Of a stretch of DNA of 16,896 bases, positions 1 to 5,527 are shown one piece after another (the stretch's first letter is position 1; each line of letters begins with the position of its first letter). Location: the NCBI GenBank assembly GCA_019247245.1, contig JAFAPF010000135.1, positions 1-16,896 on the forward strand, read 5' to 3'. Both the position numbers and the translations under genes were made by a program. Source of the stretch: Rubrobacter sp. (GTDB lineage Bacteria > Actinomycetota > Rubrobacteria > Rubrobacterales > Rubrobacteraceae). The notes under the pieces are model-generated. The model searched no databases. It was not told the DNA's origin and saw nothing but the letters and a program-made list of their open reading frames with translations.

Positions 1-234
1 CCGGGGGCGGGTACGTTCCATGCGAAACGGTGTTATCCCAAGCCATGCCGATCCATCGAAAGTATCCAACTTCAACGCCGGAGGCACCAGCGGGCGCAAA
101 GAAGTCTCCGGCACGCGCCAGTGCATGAAGAGCAGGTCCAGCCAGCGCATGCGGAGAATCCACGCTCCCTTCGGGAGCGGGTAGGGGCGGTGCTCCGTCC
201 GAATCAAGGCTTTCTTAAGCTCTGATGGCTCCAT
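1..234 (-). CDS. DUF2071 / YqjF-like protein, N-terminal part (cut by window edge)
   Basis: The reverse strand from an ATG at 234 reads open to base 1, giving 78 residues of an incomplete protein. It begins MEPSELKKALIRTEHRPYPL and continues with WILRMRWLDLLFMHWRVP, then LRPLVPPALKLDTFDGSAWL and ITPFRMERTRPR. The tryptophan-rich 'MRWLDLLFMHWRVP..LRPLVPP.L.LDTFDG.AWLG..PF.M' pattern is the start of the DUF2071 (YqjF) family, conserved bacterial proteins of about 200-250 residues with no firmly established biochemical role. About two thirds of the gene should therefore lie outside the window. There is no Shine-Dalgarno sequence, but a -10-like TATCAT stands 8 bases before the ATG. The family assignment is from recalled sequence pattern and is fairly secure; the function is unknown. 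Confidence 0.82.
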   Translation of the reverse strand, partial: MEPSELKKALIRTEHRPYPLPKGAWILRMRWLDLLFMHWRVPETSLRPLVPPALKLDTFDGSAWLGITPFRMERTRPR

Positions 235-242
235 GACCTGGG

Positions 243-248
243 ATGATA
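243..248 (-). promoter_or_regulatory. Predicted -10 box (TATCAT), leaderless start of the DUF2071 gene
   Basis: On the minus strand TATCAT (five of six matches to TATAAT) lies exactly 8 bases before the ATG at 234. Transcription would then start at or within about two bases of the start codon. No convincing -35 box and no Shine-Dalgarno sequence are seen. The rest of 249-456 shows no gene, repeat or clear terminator. Confidence 0.4.
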
Positions 249-456
249 CTAACAAAGGCGGAGGATGCATCGCATACTCTCGAGATCTCCCTGCAGATAG
301 GCTGGCTCTTTTAGCGCTTCCGGGGCCCTACTATCGACGTTGTTGAAAAAGAGTCCCAAATGCAATAGCGCCGCTCCCCTAAAAGACAGCTCGGTTTCAG
401 CAAGATCTGCTAGAAGCAACGGCAGCCCCTTAATCTAGCTTACGATCTCCTCGTTT

Positions 457-597
457 TCAGGCAGGGGTCTTTTCGGGTTCTTTCTCGGGCGCCGGTGCTT
501 CCCGGCGCTCTTTGCGGCGCTCGGGTGTCGGCTCCACCAACGGCTCTACGACCTCTTCGCGCTCGGGCTTCTCACTACCGCCTGTGTAAATCTTCAC
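457..597 (-). CDS. 46-residue charged Glu/Pro-rich micro-ORF, coupled to upstream gene
   Basis: A small reading frame starts at a GTG (597-595) overlapping the TGA of the upstream gene (596-594) in a GTGA arrangement. It ends at TGA 459-457 and encodes 46 residues beginning (V/M)KIYTGGSEKPEREEVVEPLV. The remainder is rich in Glu, Pro, Arg and Lys (EPTPERRKERREAPAPEKEP) and is expected to be disordered. No signal peptide or membrane segment is visible. The support is the 4-bp stop/start overlap typical of translational coupling and an uninterrupted frame; a second GTG three bases upstream could also serve. I do not recognise a family. It could be a chance frame in GC-rich DNA, so confidence is moderate. 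Confidence 0.5.
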   Translation of the reverse strand: MKIYTGGSEKPEREEVVEPLVEPTPERRKERREAPAPEKEPEKTPA

Positions 598-1112
598 CAC
601 TTGTTTACCTCCACCTCTGAGTACGTACGTAGCTCTCCCGGGTTCTCCACCACTTCGGCCCCCAGCAAGTCCGCGATGCGAAAGAATTTGTCCTCTGCAA
701 GGTGAGGGAACACCCCTCCTCCCCTATGCGGCCGGACAAAAGCTACAGGGAGGGCCTTCTCGGCTCTGAAAAAGGAGTGATCCATGTGGTGTACTACCCG
801 TCCCCACGCTAGGACAGATCCAACAACATACGGAAGGGGATGTACCTCTTGGATCGGCTCGTAGCGAGCGTACAGCCCGCAGGTACAACCGAAGCTTGGG
901 GCAGCCTCGTGGGGGTGGTTTCTTCTGAGAAGCGGCTTGCTTGGATCACCCTGGAGGTGTGGGGGGCAATGGGCCACGGTTGCTTCCATTAACGACCAGG
1001 TCTGGAACCACCGTTGAGCAGACAGGCTTTGAGAAAGGTCTACCCATTTTCCGGGTATCACCCTCCATACCCTGTAGCCGACGATAACGCCCGCTCTGTC
1101 GGGGATTTGCAT
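594..1112 (-). CDS. Conserved hypothetical protein with CTCGLYA motif
   Basis: A 172-residue protein starting at ATG 1112. The first half has a VGYRVWRV entry followed by a His/Cys-rich middle (HCPPH near residue 49, NHPHEA near 65, then CTCGLYA at 76-82). The second half has VVGSVLAWGRVVHHMDHSFFRAEKALPVAFVRP (written here in pieces: VVGSVLAWGRVV at about 96-107, HHMDHSFFRAEKA at 108-120). The CxCGxYA plus 'V.G.V..WGRVV.H..G.RAE.A.P' layout is familiar from small conserved proteins of actinobacteria and their phages, whose function is not known to me. The Cys and His residues suggest a metal site, which is inference only. No Shine-Dalgarno sequence precedes the ATG; a promoter ends 8 bases upstream. 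The stop overlaps the start of the following micro-ORF. Confidence 0.75.
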   Translation of the reverse strand: MQIPDRAGVIVGYRVWRVIPGKWVDLSQSLSAQRWFQTWSLMEATVAHCPPHLQGDPSKPLLRRNHPHEAAPSFGCTCGLYARYEPIQEVHPLPYVVGSVLAWGRVVHHMDHSFFRAEKALPVAFVRPHRGGGVFPHLAEDKFFRIADLLGAEVVENPGELRTYSEVEVNKW

Positions 1113-1120
1113 GCCCCTAT

Positions 1121-1148
1121 ATTATCCTGCTTAGCGCTATTGTCCCAA
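1121..1148 (-). promoter_or_regulatory. Predicted promoter, leaderless start of the CTCGLYA gene
   Basis: On the minus strand TTGGGA (1148-1143), a 16-base spacer and GATAAT (1126-1121) lie upstream of ATG 1112. Only 8 bases separate the -10 box from the ATG and there is no Shine-Dalgarno sequence, which predicts a leaderless transcript. The flanking 1149-1209 interval between this promoter and the end of thiM contains an inverted GAGCGCTC but no convincing terminator. Confidence 0.5.
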
Positions 1149-1209
1149 GAAACAACTGGAGCAACAAAAGAGCGCTCAGGATAGGCTCGTAGGTAGAGAA
1201 GAGATATGG

Positions 1210-1998
1210 TTAACCCGGCACCTCCTTCACCTGCAATGTGTCTTCTAGCCCCTTGGGGTCCCCAGCGAGAGCGTCGAGAAGTTGGGACTCGAAAGTGCCG
1301 CCGCCGACCGCTCCTTTGGCGGCGACCTCTCCTGCACGGCCGAAGTAGGCGAGGGCTTGTGCGACGGTTTCGGCCTCCGCTCCACCAACCGCGGTGAAGC
1401 AGCCGACGACCGCGGTCGAGGCGCAACCACTACCGACAACGCGGCCCATTAAAGGGTGCCCGTTCGAGATAGCCAAGGTGCGCTCGCCGTCGCTTACGTA
1501 GTCGGTCTCGCCTGTGGCAGCGACGGTGACGCCCACAGCGCGGGCGGCTTTTGTGGCAGCTTCTCGAGGGTCGCCCGCGAGGCTCTCGACGCCACGCACC
1601 TCGGCGGTGAGACCCGCGAGGGTAGCTACCTCGCCGGCGTTGCCGCAAACGGCAGCGATGGAGAGCTCGGAGAGGAGGCGTTTGGCTGTCTCCGTACGGA
1701 ACGATGTCGCGCCGGCGCCTACAGGATCCAGGACCACGGGTATACCTTGAGCGTTGGCTCTATGACCGGCGATCAGGGCGGCCTCGATAAAGGGTGGATC
1801 GAGTGTCCCGATGTTTACTACGAGAGCAGAGGCAAGGCCCACCATCTCTACGACCTCCTCAAGAGCATGCGCCATGACCGGCAACGCGCCTACAGACAAC
1901 GTCGTATTGGCGACAAGGTTGACCGTCACGTAGTTGGTCAGGTGGTGGATAAGTGGGCGCTCTTCATAGATCCTCCGGAGTGCTTCTTCGGCCTTCAT
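1210..1998 (-). CDS. thiM: Hydroxyethylthiazole kinase ThiM
   Basis: A 262-residue ribokinase-fold protein of typical length for ThiM. This cytoplasmic enzyme phosphorylates 4-methyl-5-(2-hydroxyethyl)thiazole for salvage into thiamine phosphate. Visible landmarks are PLIHHLTNYVTVN (15-27), VVLDPVGAGATSFR (88-101), the CGNAGEVATLAG segment (118-129) and the GRVVGSGC anion-hole/catalytic loop with Cys192 (185-192), matching the conserved GSGC of the family. The ATG overlaps the thiD TGA by four bases (ATGA), so the gene is translationally coupled to thiD. A GGAG-containing stretch just upstream is a plausible Shine-Dalgarno. It lies downstream of the TPP riboswitch and should be under its control. 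Identification is secure. Confidence 0.97.
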   Translation of the reverse strand: MKAEEALRRIYEERPLIHHLTNYVTVNLVANTTLSVGALPVMAHALEEVVEMVGLASALVVNIGTLDPPFIEAALIAGHRANAQGIPVVLDPVGAGATSFRTETAKRLLSELSIAAVCGNAGEVATLAGLTAEVRGVESLAGDPREAATKAARAVGVTVAATGETDYVSDGERTLAISNGHPLMGRVVGSGCASTAVVGCFTAVGGAEAETVAQALAYFGRAGEVAAKGAVGGGTFESQLLDALAGDPKGLEDTLQVKEVPG

Positions 1999-2789
1999 CC
2001 TCCGACTCCTTCCAAGATCCTACCGAGAGCGTGGACCGGGCCCGCCCCCGCCCCTATCTCGTCGAGGCCGTAGAGTACGGCCTCGGAGGCTACTACGCGG
2101 GCCCGGTGCGCAGCTTCTTCGATGTCGAAGCCCAAAGCTAGGAAGCAGGCCAAAGCCGAGGAGTGGGTGCAACCCGCTCCATGGGTAGTGTCCTTTTTAT
2201 AGACGGGGCCTTCTATTCCGGTGAACTTCTTCCCGTCGTAGAGGAGGTCGGCTCCCGAGGCAGTATGGCCACCGGTGATTATCACGGCTTTTGGACCCAA
2301 GGAGTAGAGCGTGACGGCACAGTCCTTGACCAGATCCTCATCTGGCTTCTCCCCGAGGAGTGCGAACGCCTCGTTTATGTTCGGGGTTATGACCGTGGCG
2401 AGCGGGAAGAGCTCGTTCTTGTAGGTATCCACGGCATCGGGTTGGAGAAGCACCGCTCCACTCTCGGCGATCATTACCGGGTCCACGACGACGTTCGGGA
2501 GCCTGAAGCGGTCGATTGTCCCGGCGATGGCAGAGATGATGCCAGCGTTGAAGAGCATGCCGGTCTTTACGGCGTCAGCTCCAATGTCCGAGACGACAGT
2601 TTCTATCTGCTCTACGGCAACCTGTGGTGGAAAGGCGTAAATTTCCGTTACGCCAACGGTGCTCTGGGCGGTGGTAGCAACGATGGCGTTAGTCCCGTAG
2701 ACGCCGCAGCGTAAGAACGCTTTGAGGTCGGCCTGAATACCAGCCCCCGCCCCAGAGTCGCTGGTAGCTATGCTCATGACCCGTTTCAA
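1995..2789 (-). CDS. thiD: Hydroxymethylpyrimidine / HMP-phosphate kinase ThiD
   Basis: A 264-residue ribokinase-family enzyme that phosphorylates HMP and then HMP-P to the pyrophosphate used by thiamine-phosphate synthase. Landmarks are SIATSDSGAGAGIQADLKAF (6-25), KTGML (75-79), VVDPVM (101-106), ITPNINEA (134-141) and the catalytic THGAGCTHS loop (202-210). Family length and order are normal. The start is a TTG: it places MKRV directly before the conserved beta strand, as in known ThiD proteins, and has GGAGGAGG (2801-2794) at suitable spacing, while the next ATG (codon 5) lies too far from it. The TTG overlaps the TGA of the preceding 36-residue leader ORF (TTGA), and the thiD stop overlaps the thiM start. 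No thiE or thiC is present in the window, so this is a salvage module. Confidence 0.96.
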   Translation of the reverse strand: MKRVMSIATSDSGAGAGIQADLKAFLRCGVYGTNAIVATTAQSTVGVTEIYAFPPQVAVEQIETVVSDIGADAVKTGMLFNAGIISAIAGTIDRFRLPNVVVDPVMIAESGAVLLQPDAVDTYKNELFPLATVITPNINEAFALLGEKPDEDLVKDCAVTLYSLGPKAVIITGGHTASGADLLYDGKKFTGIEGPVYKKDTTHGAGCTHSSALACFLALGFDIEEAAHRARVVASEAVLYGLDEIGAGAGPVHALGRILEGVGG

Positions 2790-2896
2790 GGGACCTCCTC
2801 CGATTCGGAATCCGAGATACCAGAGGCGAGTATGCGAGCGGACATCCCGAGGACGCTCTCAAGCCGCTCCAACCGGTTATAGACGGGTTTTTGCAT
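2786..2896 (-). CDS. 36-residue leader ORF between TPP riboswitch and thiD
   Basis: The frame starts at ATG 2896, four bases after GGAGGG, which is itself the conserved 3' edge of the TPP aptamer. It encodes MQKPVYNRLERLESVLGMSA followed by RILASGISDSESEEVP. It stops at TGA 2788-2786, which overlaps the thiD TTG start. The product is soluble-looking with a possible amphipathic helix in the middle and an acidic tail; I know no family for it. The strong Shine-Dalgarno position and the 4-bp coupling to thiD suggest it is translated and transmits riboswitch control to thiD. Whether the peptide itself has a role is unknown. It could alternatively be untranslated leader that is open by chance. Confidence 0.55.
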   Translation of the reverse strand: MQKPVYNRLERLESVLGMSARILASGISDSESEEVP

Positions 2897-2899
2897 TTC

Positions 2900-2992
2900 T
2901 CCCTCCGCCGGCATTACCCGGATCAGGTTCAGCGGGTCGGCTTCGGCGGTTTATCCCCCGCGCCCTCTCAGCCCCTTCCGGGCTCCCCGGTT
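2900..2992 (-). ncRNA. TPP (THI-box) riboswitch aptamer
   Basis: The minus strand contains the hallmark blocks of the thiamine pyrophosphate riboswitch in the right order. These are GGGGAGCCC (2988-2980), the GGCUGAGAGG block around 2972-2963 that contacts the pyrimidine ring, a variable arm, and then GAACCUGAUCCGGGUAAUGCC (in parts: GAACCUGAUC and GGGUAAUGCC, about 2930-2910) ending in GGCGGAGGGA at 2900. It lies immediately upstream of thiD-thiM. No run of U follows any stem, so transcription termination is not supported. The terminal GGAGGG doubles as the Shine-Dalgarno of the leader ORF, which points to control of translation initiation: TPP binding would hide it and lower ThiD/ThiM synthesis. 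Confidence 0.95.
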
Positions 2993-3006
2993 GCTCTCTT
3001 GCGCTT

Positions 3007-3035
3007 AATGTACCCTAGTGACTTACCACGCACAA
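3007..3035 (-). promoter_or_regulatory. Predicted promoter of the riboswitch-thiD-thiM transcript
   Basis: Directly after the NUDIX stop codon, the minus strand has TTGTGC (3035-3030), a 17-base spacer and TACATT (3012-3007). Transcription would start near base 3000, about ten bases before the riboswitch aptamer. The hexamers are only moderate matches, but spacing and position fit. Confidence 0.4.
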
Positions 3036-3599
3036 CTACACGCGAACGCCTGCAACGTGGCCTGAGACCATCAGCAGTCCGAGCACAGTGGTGGTGGCGG
3101 TGATCTCGCCAGCGAAGATCTTCTCTACCGCCCGCGGTAGCGGCAGCTCCAGCGCTGAGACGAACTCTGCCGGCTCCGGCCGCGGCCCCCACAGCGTGCG
3201 CACGGCTTTACAACGGAACAAATGACACACCTCTGTCGAACGCCCGGGGCTAGTGTGTACTGAGGTCAAGTGTGAGACGTTCTCCGCGCGATACCCGGTC
3301 TCCTCCAATAGCTCTCTGGCCGCTGTCTCCCGAGGTTCCTCTTCCCTCTCTAGCCCCCCACCTGGCAGCTCTAGGGTGAAAGAACCAACGGGCTGGCGCC
3401 ACTGACGCACGAGCACCACGTCGCCCCCCTCTGTCACCGGTACCACCGCCGCGAACCCCGCGCTCTCAAGGACGCCATATTCGATCTTTTCCCCGTCCGG
3501 AAGCTGTACCTTGTCCAACCGGAAAGAACACCACGGGCTCTCGTACAGGTACTCCGCGCCGAGCATCTGCCAGCCGTTGCTCTCTGCAAAGCGAGCCAT
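3036..3599 (-). CDS. NUDIX hydrolase, ADP-ribose pyrophosphatase-like
   Basis: A 187-residue protein with a complete Nudix box at 81-103: G81, E87, then R95-E-L-L-E-E-T-G-Y103, matching Gx5Ex7REUxEExGU. The glutamates coordinate Mg2+ for hydrolysis of a nucleoside diphosphate linked to another moiety. The N-terminal strand region (SPWCSFRLDKVQLPDGEKIEY, in parts about 21-30 and 31-41) and the VVLVRQWRQPVGSFTLELPGG segment (parts at 61-80) resemble ADP-ribose/ADP-sugar pyrophosphatases of the NudF type. The exact substrate cannot be read from sequence. It starts at ATG 3599 with no Shine-Dalgarno sequence; TATAAT stands 8 bases before the ATG. The gene is divergent from the SRPBCC gene with only 55 bp between start codons, and it is followed by the thi promoter. 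Confidence 0.93.
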   Translation of the reverse strand: MARFAESNGWQMLGAEYLYESPWCSFRLDKVQLPDGEKIEYGVLESAGFAAVVPVTEGGDVVLVRQWRQPVGSFTLELPGGGLEREEEPRETAARELLEETGYRAENVSHLTSVHTSPGRSTEVCHLFRCKAVRTLWGPRPEPAEFVSALELPLPRAVEKIFAGEITATTTVLGLLMVSGHVAGVRV

Positions 3600-3607
3600 G
3601 AAAAGGG

Positions 3608-3613
3608 ATTATA
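3608..3613 (-). promoter_or_regulatory. Consensus -10 box (TATAAT), leaderless start of the NUDIX gene
   Basis: A perfect TATAAT on the minus strand is separated from ATG 3599 by 8 bases (CCCTTTTC), which has no Shine-Dalgarno sequence. A -35 match is not evident at 16-19 bases. A leaderless mRNA is predicted. Confidence 0.55.
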
Positions 3614-3639
3614 AAGAGCCGGTAGCCACCCCGCCTTGG

Positions 3640-3647
3640 TATACAAT
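3640..3647 (+). promoter_or_regulatory. Predicted extended -10 (TGGTATACAAT), leaderless start of the SRPBCC gene
   Basis: TATACAAT, preceded by TGG, ends 7 bases before GTG 3655. There is no Shine-Dalgarno sequence in between. The element lies about 27 bp from the opposite-facing TATAAT of the NUDIX gene, so the two promoters are back to back in a 55-bp space. Confidence 0.5.
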
Positions 3648-3654
3648 TTTCGGC

Positions 3655-4158
3655 GTGAGCCCAACAACGGCTAACAATGAGAGCACCGAGGTTACAGGAG
3701 CGCGTCTCTTCGTGCCGGTCCCAGCTCGGGAGCTCTATGAGGTCATCTTCGACATACGCAACTTTCCGAAGTGGGCGCCAGGCGTCAGGCGCGTTGAGGT
3801 GCTCAAGGGGCCGCCGGGACCGGGTATGATCTCGGAGTGGGAGGTATCCTTTCTCGGGCTGAAGAGAAAAATCTCGAGCGTCTTGAAGGAGGCCAAGCCT
3901 CCGACGCTTCTACACTGGACCTATGAAGGTTTTATTCGTGGTCAGGGCCAGTGTATCCTGCAAGATTGGGGCGACTCTGCTCTCGCCGAGTTTCGTACGC
4001 AGTTGCACACGGCGGAACCGGCTCTGGAGAGGTTGCTACAGACATCAATCGCCAGAAGTGCCGTGACGCGGCACCTCAAGCGAACGCTCACCTGCCTCGG
4101 ACAGGTTGTCTGCGGGGACGGTGAAGCACGTGTCGGGCCATTAGAAGGGGATTTTTAG
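3655..4158 (+). CDS. SRPBCC / START-like (polyketide cyclase/dehydrase-type) protein
   Basis: A 167-residue protein of the SRPBCC superfamily, which forms a helix-grip pocket for hydrophobic ligands. The recognisable part is TGARLFVPVPARELYEVIFD followed by IRNFPKWAPGVRRVEVL, then ISEWEVSFLGLKRKISSVL and LLHWTYEGF, matching the oligoketide cyclase/CoQ10-binding (Coq10/RatA-like) subgroup 'v.ap.e.ly.vi.d...yp.W.pgv..vevl'. I chose GTG 3655 because a longer frame opening at 3511 would run through the divergent NUDIX gene and because TATACAAT lies 7 bases upstream. The domain itself starts about 13 residues later, so all domain sequence is kept. It ends 4 bp from the convergent ferredoxin. The ligand and role are not predictable. 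Confidence 0.8.
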   Translation: MSPTTANNESTEVTGARLFVPVPARELYEVIFDIRNFPKWAPGVRRVEVLKGPPGPGMISEWEVSFLGLKRKISSVLKEAKPPTLLHWTYEGFIRGQGQCILQDWGDSALAEFRTQLHTAEPALERLLQTSIARSAVTRHLKRTLTCLGQVVCGDGEARVGPLEGDF

Positions 4159-4162
4159 AAGC

Positions 4163-4396
4163 CTACTCGAAGTGGTTGGCGGCCTTGGTGATATATTGCT
4201 CCATATCCTCGGGGACCTCATCCTCGGGGTAGATAGCTTCGACCGGGCATTCAGGCTCACAGGCGCCGCAGTCGATGCACTCTTCGGGGTTGATCAGGAA
4301 CTGATCACCACCATCATAGATGCAGTCCACCGGACATACCTCAACGCAGCTCTGGTCCTTCGTGCCGATGCAGGGCTCGGTTATAACATAAGTCAC
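4163..4396 (-). CDS. fdxA: 7Fe ferredoxin ([3Fe-4S][4Fe-4S])
   Basis: A 77-residue ferredoxin starting MTYVITEPCIG at GTG 4396. Cysteines are at 9, 17, 21, 25, 40, 43, 46 and 50: the C-x7-C-x3-C-x3-CxY half and the CIDCGACEPECP half. This is the seven-iron pattern of Azotobacter FdI and actinobacterial FdxA, in which C9, C17 and C50 hold the [3Fe-4S] cluster, C21, C40, C43 and C46 hold the [4Fe-4S] cluster, and C25 is free. It is a soluble low-potential electron carrier. The start is set by AAAGGAGG seven bases upstream and by family length; a longer in-frame extension to 4507 has no homology and is rejected. It sits downstream of a Crp/Fnr-type regulator gene in the same orientation, with a CRP/FNR-like site between them. 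Confidence 0.95.
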   Translation of the reverse strand: MTYVITEPCIGTKDQSCVEVCPVDCIYDGGDQFLINPEECIDCGACEPECPVEAIYPEDEVPEDMEQYITKAANHFE

Positions 4397-4403
4397 TGTG
4401 GGT

Positions 4404-4411
4404 CCTCCTTT
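4404..4411 (-). promoter_or_regulatory. Ribosome binding site that fixes the ferredoxin GTG start
   Basis: AAAGGAGG on the minus strand, seven bases before GTG 4396. This is one of the strongest Shine-Dalgarno sequences in the window and decides against the ATG farther upstream. Confidence 0.85.
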
Positions 4412-4435
4412 CGAAGCCTCGTCGTCTCTGGCGAC

Positions 4436-4444
4436 TTTATACCA
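4436..4444 (-). promoter_or_regulatory. Predicted extended -10 promoter (TGGTATAAA) of the ferredoxin
   Basis: On the minus strand TGG followed by TATAAA is an extended -10 element. Transcription would begin near 4429, giving a leader of about 33 bases that contains the Shine-Dalgarno sequence. No good -35 box is present, which is consistent with an activator-dependent or extended -10 promoter. Confidence 0.45.
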
Positions 4445-4514
4445 ACCCATCGCAAGATCGACTACCGGCCGTTGATTGCCATCATCGTAGATCATGATCA
4501 CGGTCATGGAAGCG

Positions 4515-4530
4515 TGTGATCTATATCAAA
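4515..4530. promoter_or_regulatory. CRP/FNR-like operator palindrome
   Basis: Read on the plus strand, TGTGAT-CTAT-ATCAAA is a near-perfect inverted repeat (TTTGAT-ATAG-ATCACA on the other strand). It fits the Crp/Fnr superfamily pattern, intermediate between the CRP half-site TGTGA and the FNR half-site TTGAT. It lies between the Crp/Fnr-family gene and the ferredoxin, centred about 93 bases upstream of the predicted ferredoxin transcription start. That matches the helical phase of class I activator sites, provided the promoter call is right. Confidence 0.5.
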
Positions 4531-4545
4531 TGTAGTTCTTCGTTC

Positions 4546-5301
4546 TTAGGTACGGGCGCGCAGCTCGGCCGGGTTAAGGACAACGATTGTCTTGCTGCCT
4601 TTCAGCTCGAGGATGCCCTCCTGAGCTAGCCTGCTCAGAGCGCGGGAGAGCGCCTCGCGTGAGATACCAGTGGCTTCGGCCATTTCCTGTCTGCTCAAGG
4701 TAGGTTCAAAGACGACACCCCTTTTGGTGACGCGGCCCTCTTCGGTCGCGAGGTTCAAGAGTATGCGGGCTACCCTTTGCGGGGCGCTGTGGAAGACGAG
4801 ATCTCCGATGAGATCCTCGAGCTCGCGGGTACGAGCTGCGAGGGCGCGTGTGAGGCGAAGGGAAGCTTCGGGGTGCGCAAGTGCGAGGTTCACAAGGTCA
4901 TGACGGAAGACGGCATAGAGAATGCAGTCGGTAAGAGCTGTCGCGCCATGGCTCTGGGGCTTGCCTTCAAGGGCAGAGGCGAGGCCTAACACCGAGCCGT
5001 CACCAGCTACGCCCAGGATCTGATCCCGCACCTTGAGCCCGCTTGAGGAGCGGTAAAGCTTCACCCTTCCTTCGCGCATAAAGTAAACCGCCCCTGAGGG
5101 TTCGCCTTCTCTATATAGGAAGGTCCCCGCTCCGATCTCCAAGACCGCAGATGCTATCGCAAGCTCGTGAAAGAAACCCTCCTCAAGCCCCAACAGAAGC
5201 TCGAACTCCTGCAACCCCTCCAGCTTCTTCAGATGCTCGACGGCCCGGCAGCGGGCACCCGGCAACCGCGCCCACGAGGGAGGCGTATTCTCACCGTACA
5301 C
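4546..5301 (-). CDS. Crp/Fnr-family transcriptional regulator
   Basis: A 251-residue protein with a cyclic-nucleotide-binding-like beta-roll (about 43-135, including FLYREGEPSGAVYFMREGRV at 61-80), a dimerisation helix (about 140-170) and a winged helix-turn-helix (173-245, with LSRQEMAEATGISREALSRA at 202-221). The recognition helix reads R215-E-A-L-S-R220, combining the RE...R of CRP with the E..SR of FNR. In the phosphate-binding cassette (GDGSVLGLASALEGKPQSHG) the usual Glu and Arg that hold cAMP are replaced, and only two cysteines are present, so neither cAMP nor an FNR-type Fe-S cluster is supported as ligand. The start is GTG 5301 with a weak ribosome site; the domain starts well inside. 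It is divergent from the SDR gene and upstream of the ferredoxin. Confidence 0.92.
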   Translation of the reverse strand: MYGENTPPSWARLPGARCRAVEHLKKLEGLQEFELLLGLEEGFFHELAIASAVLEIGAGTFLYREGEPSGAVYFMREGRVKLYRSSSGLKVRDQILGVAGDGSVLGLASALEGKPQSHGATALTDCILYAVFRHDLVNLALAHPEASLRLTRALAARTRELEDLIGDLVFHSAPQRVARILLNLATEEGRVTKRGVVFEPTLSRQEMAEATGISREALSRALSRLAQEGILELKGSKTIVVLNPAELRART

Positions 5302-5341
5302 TACTTGCCGCCCTTTCTGATGCCCTGTTAGTCACGCTGCC

Positions 5342-5370
5342 TTTATACGCTAATAGCCATCATCTGTCAG
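5342..5370 (-). promoter_or_regulatory. Predicted sigma-70-type promoter of the Crp/Fnr gene
   Basis: On the minus strand CTGACA (5370-5365), a 17-base spacer and TATAAA (5347-5342) each match consensus at five of six positions. Transcription would begin near 5335, about 34 bases before GTG 5301. Confidence 0.6.
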
Positions 5371-5490
5371 CTTTCATCCCTCAAGGGTGTATCCGCTGTA
5401 AACTGTCGGAAACCGCTCTCTGGAAAGATGCCCAAGGGGTCACAAAGGAGAACGGTGGGAAGATTTATGCTGGTTGCTGAGCGCCGATGG

Positions 5491-5518
5491 TTGACAGTTA
5501 ATACAAAGCAGCAATAAA
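5491..5518 (+). promoter_or_regulatory. Possible promoter of the SDR gene
   Basis: A perfect -35 TTGACA (5491-5496) is followed after 16 bases by AATAAA (5513-5518), a weak -10. The predicted start of transcription would be very close to ATG 5528. That would exclude part of the AAAGGAG ribosome site at 5517-5522, so the -10 choice is doubtful. Confidence 0.3.
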
Positions 5519-5527
5519 GGAGCATTC

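Noticed and set aside
1168..1180. GAGCGCTC palindrome followed by TTTT on the minus strand, downstream of thiM
   Set aside because: The self-complementary 8-mer leaves no loop and the alternative stem is only four base pairs; not enough for a terminator.
1456..2073. 205-codon plus-strand frame
   Set aside because: Antisense shadow of thiM and the end of thiD; the minus-strand products have full enzyme motifs.
2163..2714. 183-codon plus-strand frame
   Set aside because: Antisense shadow of thiD, with no recognisable domain.
3511..3654. 48-codon extension of the SRPBCC protein
   Set aside because: It would run through the start of the divergent NUDIX gene and carries no family sequence; a -10 box lies just before GTG 3655.
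4397..4507. 37-codon extension of the ferredoxin
   Set aside because: No 7Fe ferredoxin has such a leader, it contains the predicted promoter, and AAAGGAGG fits GTG 4396.
5151..5480. 109-codon plus-strand frame over the Crp/Fnr start
   Set aside because: Low-complexity Ala/Pro/Ser/Thr-rich shadow that crosses the Crp/Fnr promoter and has no ribosome site.
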